DNA of 46,481 nucleotides. It comes from Patescibacteria group bacterium. GTDB taxonomy: Bacteria; Patescibacteriota; Microgenomatia; Daviesbacterales; UBA10151. The first letter of the stretch is position 1, and the number at the start of each line of letters is the position of its first letter. The notes beneath the pieces were generated by a model, which saw nothing but the letters and a program-made list of their open reading frames with translations, was not told the origin of the DNA and did no database searches. The stretch covers positions 1-46,481 of the forward strand of contig JAMCSY010000006.1 of assembly GCA_023379125.1 (NCBI GenBank), in the 5' to 3' direction. Below are positions 40,684 through 46,481 of this stretch, piece by piece. The position numbers and the translations under genes are program-made.

Positions 40684-41492
40684 GATGGGGTTGGAGTAGG
40701 TGTATCAGCAGATCCTTCGTTATAAGTGACCTTACGGGTAACAGTAGTTGTATTACCAGCGCTATCAGTAGCAGTAATAGAGATATAGTTATCACCATCA
40801 TTGAGAGTAAAAGTAGAAGAAAAATGGCCATCAGAATTAACAATGATTCGGATTCCATTGGCGCTGACAGTCACATCTTTGGATGAATCAGTGCTACCAG
40901 AGATAGTAATTCTTTTATCCCCTCCGTTCATCACCGTATTATCCTCAGGCTGGTCAATGTTTAATGTGGGTTTTTGATCATCAAAATTCAAAGGGATAGT
41001 TTTAGAAGGCAAGCTAGTATTACCCTGATCGTCCACAGTTTTGCCGTAGATATTATTAGTTCCTAAATTTAAGCTAATATCATCACTTTGAAAACTACCA
41101 TCTCCATGAGTATCAACAGTGGTTTTGAGATCATTATCGACATAAAGCTCAACTTTAGTAAAAGCCTGGGCGTAGCCACTGATTTTAATAGTTGCAGTAT
41201 TGGTGGCCTCATAGGGGATATTAAGGACTGGTGGTGCCAGTGTAGGAGTATCTGCTACTTGCTGGACAGTGGTAGTTTTAGGTTTGAAGGTGTTAATAAA
41301 AGATAAGCCTCCTACCAACGCGGGAATCAGCCATAAGAAAGCCACAATTAACAAAAAAGCTGAAATAATTGCGGTGACAATCAATTTATTACGTGATTTT
41401 CTTTCCAGGCGACGAGTGGTGAAACTTTTGAAGGTTGGTCTTTGGTAGGAAAAAGAGCGGGTTACCCTGCTCGATCGATTTCTGGTAGCCAT
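40680..41492 (-). CDS. Membrane-anchored protein with Ig-like domains
   Basis: A 270-residue protein: very basic N-terminus (TRRLERKSRNK), a membrane helix (about residues 37-63), a short linker, then two Ig-like units (about 90-170 and 175-260) of the kind found in glucodextranase-B-like repeats. Both contain D-x-x-G-x-(F) and GxNxxxxxxxDxxGN turns. The end is a TPTPTP tail that could span the wall. No catalytic residues; probably a structural surface protein. ATG 41492 chosen; ATG 41504 is an alternative. Confidence 0.65.
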   Translation of the reverse strand: MATRNRSSRVTRSFSYQRPTFKSFTTRRLERKSRNKLIVTAIISAFLLIVAFLWLIPALVGGLSFINTFKPKTTTVQQVADTPTLAPPVLNIPYEATNTATIKISGYAQAFTKVELYVDNDLKTTVDTHGDGSFQSDDISLNLGTNNIYGKTVDDQGNTSLPSKTIPLNFDDQKPTLNIDQPEDNTVMNGGDKRITISGSTDSSKDVTVSANGIRIIVNSDGHFSSTFTLNDGDNYISITATDSAGNTTTVTRKVTYNEGSADTPTPTPS

Positions 41493-41575
41493 CTTTACAA
41501 TCATAACTCAGTTGTGAAAAATGTGGAAGATCTTACAAGGGCGGTAGGAGGAAAAGATACATATTTTTTAAGCAG

Positions 41576-41647
41576 AGCCGGTGGACGGAATCGGACCGTC
41601 AGTCTTTCCCTTACGAAGGGACTGCTTGACCATTAAGCTACACCGGC
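41576..41647 (-). tRNA. tRNA-Thr, anticodon CGT, with unusual T loop
   Basis: Minus strand: acceptor GCCGGTG/CACCGGC, discriminator T, D stem GCTT/AAGC, anticodon loop TTCGTAA (CGT, reads ACG), T stem GACGG/CCGTC. The T loop reads TCCGATT instead of TTCGATT, so the near-universal T55 is C. The first pair of the anticodon stem is G27-A43. CCA is not encoded. Confidence 0.85.
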
Positions 41648-41705
41648 GATTGTATTTGTTAAGTACACCAACATTCCCTGATATTCTACAAGATCCTCAG
41701 CTGAA

Positions 41706-41733
41706 TTGAAAATCTTAGTGGTAAAATTATTTT
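41706..41733 (+). promoter_or_regulatory. Possible promoter of the exonuclease gene
   Basis: TTGAAA (41706-41711), 16-nt spacer and TATTTT (41728-41733), ending 8 nt before ATG 41742. Weak; a TAAAAT at 41722 is an alternative. Confidence 0.3.
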
Positions 41734-41741
41734 ACTTTCTT

Positions 41742-43169
41742 ATGGATAAAAAATCTGTATTACCAGACAAACTGGCTTTTGTGGATATTGAAACCACTGG
41801 GGCAAGTCTAATCTTTGATCAAATTATTGAAATTGGAATTTTGCGGGTTGAACAGGGTAAATTGGTAAAAACCTATCATAGTTTAGTTGATCCAGGGCAT
41901 CAAATCCCTCCAGAGATTACTCTACTGACTGGAATTTCTCAGTCAGAGTTAGAAAAAGCCCCTACCTTTACTCATATTAAAGATGAGGTGTGGGAGATAT
42001 TAAAGGATTGTGTTTTTGTAGCGCATAATGCTCGTTTTGATTATGGTTTTCTTAAGAATACTTTCCGGAAATATAATTTGGATTTTTCTGCCAAACAGCT
42101 TTGTACAGTGAAGCTATCAAGAAAATTGTACCCACAATATCTTAAACACAATTTAGATAGTTTGATAGAGAGACATCAAATTAACTGTCCGAATCGGCAC
42201 CGGGCTTTAGATGATGCTCGAGTAATTTTTGAGTTTTATCAAAAAATACAACAAACTTTTGCTACGCAAATTCTACAGCAAGCAATTTCCTCACTTTTGA
42301 AGCAACCCTCGATTCCAGTGAATTTAGAAAAAGAAGTTATAGACCGTTTACCAGCTGGGCCAGGGGTTTATATCTTTTATGCTGATAAAGTGCCAATTTA
42401 TGTAGGTAAAAGTCTGCATATTAAAGAAAGGGTGATGTCTCATTTTTCCGCAGATTTAAGATCAAATAAAGAGTTAAATATTACCCAGCAGATCACTTCA
42501 GTACAGGTTGTTCAATGTGCAGGGGAACTGGGTAGTTTAATTAAGGAATCACAACTAATTAAAAGTTTTCAGCCAGTCTATAATCGCCGTAGTAAATCAG
42601 CTAGCAAAATTACTATTCTCAAAATAATTGAAACTGAGCAAGGCTATCTCAGCTTGCAGCTGGTGGATGTGCCAGAAATTGAGATTACTGATTTGGGCCA
42701 GATTGGTGGCATGTTTAAAAACAGGCGAGCGGCGAAAGATTTTTTAGTTAGTATTGTTAGACAACATCAACTTTGTGAAAAGTTGTTAGGTTTACAGAAG
42801 ACTAAACAGGAATGCTTTAGCTATCAATTAGGTAGGTGTTTGGGGGCATGTTTAGGCAAGGAAAAGCCAGACAAATATAATCAAAGGTTTTTACAGGCTA
42901 TAAATACCAGTAGAGTCAAACCTTGGCCATTTCAAACTCCAGTAATGGTTACAGAAAAGGATTATCAGGCAGAGCTGGAAGAATCATTGGTTTTTGATCA
43001 ATGGTCTTATCTTGGTTCGGTTGTAAGTGATGGAGAATTGGTAAACTTTCATCGAGAAACACTTTCTTTTAATCGGGAAATCTATCAAATTTTAAACTCT
43101 TACTTAAAAAAACCCAAAGCGATCAAGATTGAATTTATTCAGCCTGAGATGCTTGAGCAATTGGCCTAA
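41742..43169 (+). CDS. DnaQ-like 3'-5' exonuclease fused to a UvrC-type GIY-YIG nuclease
   Basis: A 475-residue two-domain nuclease. Residues about 10-175 form a DEDDh exonuclease as in the DNA polymerase III epsilon chain: FVDIETTG (ExoI), VAHNARFDYGFL (ExoII) and HRALDDARV (ExoIII). Residues about 205-290 form a GIY-YIG nuclease: GVYIFY, PIYVGKSLHIKERV, and ELGSLIKESQLIK with the catalytic Glu. The C-terminal part has Cys residues as in the UvrC/Cho region after GIY-YIG (FSYQLGRCLGACLG). No UvrC RNase H-like half is present. This fusion is known from Actinobacteria and other groups and is thought to act in DNA repair. Confidence 0.88.
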   Translation: MDKKSVLPDKLAFVDIETTGASLIFDQIIEIGILRVEQGKLVKTYHSLVDPGHQIPPEITLLTGISQSELEKAPTFTHIKDEVWEILKDCVFVAHNARFDYGFLKNTFRKYNLDFSAKQLCTVKLSRKLYPQYLKHNLDSLIERHQINCPNRHRALDDARVIFEFYQKIQQTFATQILQQAISSLLKQPSIPVNLEKEVIDRLPAGPGVYIFYADKVPIYVGKSLHIKERVMSHFSADLRSNKELNITQQITSVQVVQCAGELGSLIKESQLIKSFQPVYNRRSKSASKITILKIIETEQGYLSLQLVDVPEIEITDLGQIGGMFKNRRAAKDFLVSIVRQHQLCEKLLGLQKTKQECFSYQLGRCLGACLGKEKPDKYNQRFLQAINTSRVKPWPFQTPVMVTEKDYQAELEESLVFDQWSYLGSVVSDGELVNFHRETLSFNREIYQILNSYLKKPKAIKIEFIQPEMLEQLA

Positions 43170-43745
43170 CTACTTCCAGAGATTTTTAACTAGTTGCAGA
43201 TAGATGGGGTAAAAAGAATAAATCAGATAAAAGTTAACTGCTAGTAGGCCTGGAAAAACTAATAATCTTTCTATCCAACCACCAGTTTTGATTCTTAAAG
43301 CAGCCAAAGGTGGAATTCCTAAGTGAAAAGGAATCGGGAAAAACCATGGTACCCCCTCGGTGGTAAAAGTATCCATAATCAGATGAGAAACAAAGCCAAT
43401 CATAAAAGCCCACCAGGCTAAGCTCATATCTACCAAGATGGTTTGTCCCAAAAGGTTGAGTAAATATCTGCTCAATAATCCAAAGAAGATTATCCCCAAA
43501 ATTGAATGAGATAAAGTGCGGTGGTGTCCTAGAAAAGGATGGGCAATTTTACCAATTAAAGAACCAGCTGGGATCTTATGCCACAGGCTGGAGGTAGGTT
43601 GATCCAAATCTGGAGCTAAACCTCCAATAGTACAGGCACCAATAGAAAAAATGGCTGTGGAAAAGGAAAAATCAGGCAATGGTGTAGTGATGATTACTAA
43701 ATTAAGGGCAGTCAAGGCTGCCAGATCATGGGTTCTGCCAGTCAT
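43170..43745 (-). CDS. YdjM-like membrane-bound metal-dependent hydrolase
   Basis: A 191-residue membrane protein with about four helices. GGLAPDLDQPTS, HHRTLSHSILG and VSHLIMDTFTTEGVPWFFP are the motifs of the YdjM/DUF457 family, whose His and Asp residues suggest metal binding. In E. coli this family member is LexA-controlled; the substrate is not known. The stop codon directly abuts that of the DnaQ fusion gene on the other strand. Downstream of the lamin-tail gene by 22 nt, same strand. Confidence 0.82.
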   Translation of the reverse strand: MTGRTHDLAALTALNLVIITTPLPDFSFSTAIFSIGACTIGGLAPDLDQPTSSLWHKIPAGSLIGKIAHPFLGHHRTLSHSILGIIFFGLLSRYLLNLLGQTILVDMSLAWWAFMIGFVSHLIMDTFTTEGVPWFFPIPFHLGIPPLAALRIKTGGWIERLLVFPGLLAVNFYLIYSFYPIYLQLVKNLWK

Positions 43746-43767
43746 TTGCTTAGTTTACCATAAATTT

Positions 43768-45081
43768 TTAGGCAGGTGGAGTTTCTGCTGGAGAGGGAGA
43801 AGGGTTTTCTAACTCAGGAGTAGGAGTGGGGAGAATCTCTGGAGTTGGAGTGGGTTGGGGAGAAGGTTCTGGTGTGGGACTTGGGTCTGGTTGAGTTTGA
43901 GCAGAAGTGCTAGCTTCTGTTGGGTTATCTTGTTGGTCAGGTGTGTTACTACCAGTAACTGGTAGATAATCAGGAGCAGTTGGGTCGTTAGCTGAGAGGT
44001 TAGCGCTACCTGGTGTGCCATAGTTTTGTGTATTTGGTCCATCCCAAAAAGTAGTTGAGGTACAACCAACGCTTGAGCAAGTATGCCAGCTATTTGTCAG
44101 TAGGCCATCACCTGGAGAGTCGTTTCTTTCCATAGACTGATGTAAAGGACTAGCGCCTGTTTGGTTGATACCCGCTGGCCAAGTCGATGAGCCTAGAGCC
44201 TGGTCAATAACTTGATTATTTTGGTCTTTTAGTATCAAATTGCCATTGTCGGAATTTAACAACTCCAGACTATTGTTGACTACATCAACACTCACACTTA
44301 AGGCAGTATTACTACTAGTCTCTGGGTTATTAGCAATGAGGAAAAATCCCTGAGCAGAGATAGTTTTACTGGCAGGGATTTGGATTTGATCGTTACCAGA
44401 GTGTTTGGCCTTATCGATAGTCCATTGCCCAATATCAATATCGTGATCTGTAGTGTTTCTTAGTTCAATCCACTCATCAGCGGTAGAAACTGATGAGCCC
44501 ATCCACATTATTTCATTAATTACCACATCTCCAGGATTTATCTGATCTGGATTATCTGCTGGGTTATCACCAGGGGTGGGGGTAGGGGTAGAACTGGTTT
44601 CCTGATCGGCACTGCTATCTACAGTTAATTTCCAGGTATTAGACCAAGGAGACCAACTAGTCCCATTTACCAGGGCCCTCACATGCCAGAAATAGACTCC
44701 ATCAGGAAGATTTTGAATGGCGAGATATGATTGTGTTAACTGGTCTATAGCATTAATTGGGGACTGAAAGTGTTCGTCAGCGGTATAAGTTTTGGTATGA
44801 GTTGCTTCATAGTAAAATTGAACTGTGAGGTTAGGATTTCCTTCTAAAGAATAACTCCAATCCATTGCTGGATTATTTAGCCAATCAGAACCAGGGGTAG
44901 CTAGATAATCATCAGCAGGGGAGATAAGTTGTGGTTTTTCCCACAACCCAGTAGAAACAGAGTTCCCAGAGATTGTATTACTGGTAGTAAAGTAAGCCTG
45001 AGTTAACTGTACCCCCGGTAAAGCAAGGACAATTACCAGGGCAAATAATTTTAATGTGAGATTTTTGAAAACTTTAGCCAT
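43768..45081 (-). CDS. Secreted lamin-tail domain (LTD) protein with Pro/Thr-rich tail
   Basis: A 437-residue secreted protein. The signal segment (LFALVIVLALPGVQLTQAYF followed by a Thr/Ser-rich stretch TSNTISGNSVSTG) resembles SipW-dependent leaders of TasA-type proteins. A Trp-rich beta domain (fibronectin-like, about residues 40-155) comes next, then a lamin-tail domain starting at GDVVINEIMWMGS and running through DEWIELRN and LEGWTI-like DIGQWTIDK. The C-terminal 60 residues are Pro/Thr/Glu repeats. It overlaps the upstream peptidase gene by 8 nt, with GGTGAGGT before its ATG, so the two are coupled. It may be a substrate of that peptidase. Confidence 0.8.
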   Translation of the reverse strand: MAKVFKNLTLKLFALVIVLALPGVQLTQAYFTTSNTISGNSVSTGLWEKPQLISPADDYLATPGSDWLNNPAMDWSYSLEGNPNLTVQFYYEATHTKTYTADEHFQSPINAIDQLTQSYLAIQNLPDGVYFWHVRALVNGTSWSPWSNTWKLTVDSSADQETSSTPTPTPGDNPADNPDQINPGDVVINEIMWMGSSVSTADEWIELRNTTDHDIDIGQWTIDKAKHSGNDQIQIPASKTISAQGFFLIANNPETSSNTALSVSVDVVNNSLELLNSDNGNLILKDQNNQVIDQALGSSTWPAGINQTGASPLHQSMERNDSPGDGLLTNSWHTCSSVGCTSTTFWDGPNTQNYGTPGSANLSANDPTAPDYLPVTGSNTPDQQDNPTEASTSAQTQPDPSPTPEPSPQPTPTPEILPTPTPELENPSPSPAETPPA

Positions 45082-45676
45082 TTTGGACCTCACCGAGTTT
45101 TTTATGAACTCTTTTTTGAACCTCCTCTTCAATCCCCTGTTTGATTTTGATAATCTGCAAAATTACTAAAATTAGTGCAGGTATTCCCACAATTAAGATA
45201 AAACCCAACCTGGTTTTTAACATTTCCGCAGGATATCCCAGGTAGGGAATTGAACTAGTATACTTGCCTTTAACCAAACTGGCTGGTACTTGCCAAGCAT
45301 CCGGGCTTTGATTGTTATCTCCTTTAGTTATGAAAAAGAGATTAGCTCCATCGTTTTGCACCTGGTAGATCCGATGGATCACAGTTTTAGTTGAATCAGT
45401 TGGTTCTACAAAGGCAATTATTTCTCCAGATTGGAGAGTTGTTGTGTCAGTAGATTGAACTAAAGCAACAGAGCCAGTCTGAATAGTTGGTTCCATTGAA
45501 CCACTTGCTACCACATATAAAGCTCCTTTGTCTTTGGTGGGTAAGAGTGGTGACAAAACCACCACAAAAATAAATAAAATGATAGCAAAAATTAACCACT
45601 CTAATATCTTAGCTACTAAATTTAAGCTTTTTTTCATCTTAGTTAAGTTATTATCTGGAGGCATGATTTTATTCAT
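45074..45676 (-). CDS. SipW-like signal peptidase (S26B type)
   Basis: A 200-residue peptidase: N-terminal helix (WLIFAIILFIFVVVLSPLL), catalytic Ser in VVASGSMEPTIQTGS, His in TVIHRIYQV replacing the Lys of ordinary LepB, GDNNQSPD box, and a second helix near the C-terminus (GFILIVGIPALILVILQII). The Ser/His arrangement and second helix are features of SipW and the ER-type signal peptidases. It lies between the TasA-like gene and the LTD gene, its likely substrates. A hairpin covers its two possible start codons (45676 and 45664). Confidence 0.88.
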   Translation of the reverse strand: MNKIMPPDNNLTKMKKSLNLVAKILEWLIFAIILFIFVVVLSPLLPTKDKGALYVVASGSMEPTIQTGSVALVQSTDTTTLQSGEIIAFVEPTDSTKTVIHRIYQVQNDGANLFFITKGDNNQSPDAWQVPASLVKGKYTSSIPYLGYPAEMLKTRLGFILIVGIPALILVILQIIKIKQGIEEEVQKRVHKKLGEVQNG

Positions 45677-45682
45677 GCCACC
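45657..45682 (-). other. Hairpin over the start region of the SipW-like peptidase gene
   Basis: GGCATGA and TCATGCC (arms of 7 bp, 6-nt loop TTTTAT) extend past an A/A mismatch by GG/CC. In the mRNA it holds both possible ATG codons and the GGTGG upstream, so it could limit translation of the peptidase relative to the TasA-like protein. Confidence 0.4.
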
Positions 45683-45697
45683 AGTAATAGCTCAAGC

Positions 45698-46267
45698 CTA
45701 TTGATGTTGAGTCCCGGTGATTACGAAAGTCACACCAGTAAGTGTCTTGTTTTCCAAGGCATTTCCTATAGGACCACCACCTAGCGGGTAGTCATATGGC
45801 ATACGTACATAACCTTCAAAATTGCGAGTATCACCTCGTGCAATTGAATTGCTGGTTAATGCGATGTTCCCGTTATACCATTCAGAGAGTCTTCTCCACC
45901 CCGTATCATAATTGTTTGATTGATCGATGACTCTGAGCTGAATCACATCTTTCAATTCATTCCAGTTTCCTGGAGCTGAAGTTAAGCTAGCACTGATATC
46001 TAGACCAAAATCCCCGTTACTATTATTTGTAAGATTAAAGGTAGCGTGCTTATCTTCACTGACTCCATAGCCTGGAAATATATTTTCAGTTGCTCCACCA
46101 CCTGATAGCGCAAGGTCTTGTTGGCCATTAATTAATAAGTCAGCAGTTGCTGAAGTTATGTTTAAACCGCTAACAGTAGCATTGTCAAAAAATAATGCAT
46201 AAGCTGTGCCCACAACTACGGCTACCACTAGGGCTAGTCCTAAGAAACCGCTAAATATTTTTCTCAT
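45698..46267 (-). CDS. TasA/camelysin-like SipW-dependent secreted protein
   Basis: A 189-residue secreted protein with the signal FSGFLGLALVVAVVVGTAYA followed by FFDNATVSGLNITSATADL, the leader pattern of TasA/camelysin-type proteins cut by SipW. The mature part is beta-rich (FNLTNNSNGDFGLDIS, and a C-terminal GVTFVITGTQ). TasA makes extracellular fibres in Bacillus biofilms; the same role is inference here. A strong Shine-Dalgarno (GGGGGTGAG) precedes its ATG, in contrast to the many leader-poor genes. Flanked on both sides by SipW-like peptidase genes. Confidence 0.8.
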   Translation of the reverse strand: MRKIFSGFLGLALVVAVVVGTAYALFFDNATVSGLNITSATADLLINGQQDLALSGGGATENIFPGYGVSEDKHATFNLTNNSNGDFGLDISASLTSAPGNWNELKDVIQLRVIDQSNNYDTGWRRLSEWYNGNIALTSNSIARGDTRNFEGYVRMPYDYPLGGGPIGNALENKTLTGVTFVITGTQHQ

Positions 46268-46292
46268 TTTCTCACCCCCTCTGTTTTAAAAT

Positions 46293-46481
46293 TTATACTT
46301 GCTTATCGAGTTTGATTAGCTCTTCACCAATCTTTTCTTCAATTTTTTCACTAGTATTTAATTTCCTTCTCTTTCTTTCCGCTAAAAGTTTAACTGTTTC
46401 ATTTTTAATATTCATTAACTCTGAGTAAACAATAATCGTGGCTGGGATAATGACTAATAGAATAAATCCAGTTGGTGTTTT
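46293..46481 (-). CDS. C-terminal fragment of a SipW-like signal peptidase (5' end outside window)
   Basis: The frame is open to the window edge: 62 codons beginning with the end of a membrane helix (TPTGFILLVIIPATIIVYSE), then a charged, coiled tail ending in KLDKQV. The helix and the Ser-Glu turn match the C-terminal end of the peptidase at 45074 (LGFILIVGIPALILVILQ), so it is probably a second SipW-like peptidase. The catalytic part lies outside the window. Confidence 0.6.
   Translation of the reverse strand, partial: KTPTGFILLVIIPATIIVYSELMNIKNETVKLLAERKRRKLNTSEKIEEKIGEELIKLDKQV

Noticed and set aside
40643-40858. 71-codon Leu-rich alternate frame in the Ig-like gene
   Set aside because: Low-complexity out-of-frame reading of Thr/Val-rich beta repeats; no start signal.
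43950-43970. LPVTG motif in the LTD protein (possible sortase signal)
   Set aside because: It lies about 65 residues from the C-terminus, followed by a Pro/Thr-rich hydrophilic tail with no membrane helix or basic end, so it is not a sortase sorting signal.
43809-44069. 86-codon alternate frame in the LTD gene
   Set aside because: A shadow of the repetitive Pro/Thr-coding stretch; composition is an artefact of the real frame.
1-46481. TGA recoded as glycine (code 25)
   Set aside because: mraZ, ftsL, glyS and other genes end in TGA at the expected length, and no in-frame TGA interrupts a conserved gene.
1-46481. CRISPR array, insertion sequence or prophage
   Set aside because: No regularly spaced repeats, transposase, integrase or phage structural genes seen; the only tandem repeats are the 56-bp duplication and the 15-bp coding repeat.

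Overview
The window looks like a chromosomal segment of a small-genome bacterium of the Candidate Phyla Radiation, most likely Microgenomates (OP11)-like. The clues are low GC, very tight packing (many 1-30 nt overlaps, convergent genes that share stop codons), short domain-trimmed cell-wall enzymes, DUF4012, SipW/TasA-like and lamin-tail proteins, and a eukaryote-type IleRS. The phylum call is inference from gene content. TGA works as a normal stop, so the glycine recoding of Gracilibacteria/SR1 is not used. I see no insertion sequence, phage or CRISPR array.

Layout. 1-5.4 kb: chain of overlapping genes for surface polysaccharide (GT-C C-terminus, GT4, GT2, GT4, GT4, polyprenyl-phosphate sugar transferase), followed by a DUF4012 protein. 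7.4-11.8 kb: recO, glyS, an unknown small protein and two membrane-anchored extracellular proteins, one with tandem PsbP-like domains. 11.8-25.5 kb: a well-ordered dcw cell-division/cell-wall cluster: MraZ operator, mraZ, ftsL, ftsI, murE, a murB fragment, murF, mraY, a cupredoxin-like gene, ftsW, murG, ftsQ, ftsA, ftsZ. rsmH, murD, murC and ddl are not in the cluster. 25.5-31.6 kb: ileS, rodA, rplU, rpmA, parB and, on the other strand, lepB, then tRNA-Val(CAC). 31.7-41.5 kb: a PsbP-like protein, a large secreted M23 peptidase with Ig-like repeats, and a second polysaccharide group (Wzx-type flippase, GT4, O-antigen ligase/polymerase, GT-C-like membrane protein), then an Ig-like anchored protein and tRNA-Thr(CGT). 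41.7-46.5 kb: a DnaQ/GIY-YIG fusion, a YdjM-like membrane hydrolase, and a minus-strand secretion operon (SipW-like peptidase fragment, TasA-like protein, second SipW-like peptidase, lamin-tail protein).

How it fits together. The two polysaccharide groups could build, flip and polymerise a lipid-linked glycan. The dcw block makes lipid II and the divisome. The signal peptidases and Ig/LTD/TasA proteins build an extracellular layer. The oddest signals are: (i) a -10 box placed 6-8 nt before the start codon at about ten genes, suggesting widespread leaderless transcripts; (ii) twin 12-codon micro-ORFs in matching repeats fused to the stop codons of mraZ and ftsL; (iii) MurE, MurF and the MurB-like protein each lacking the domain that in classical enzymes holds UDP-MurNAc; (iv) a perfect 56-bp tandem duplication at the end of ftsQ. 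All homology statements come from reading motifs; no database search was run.
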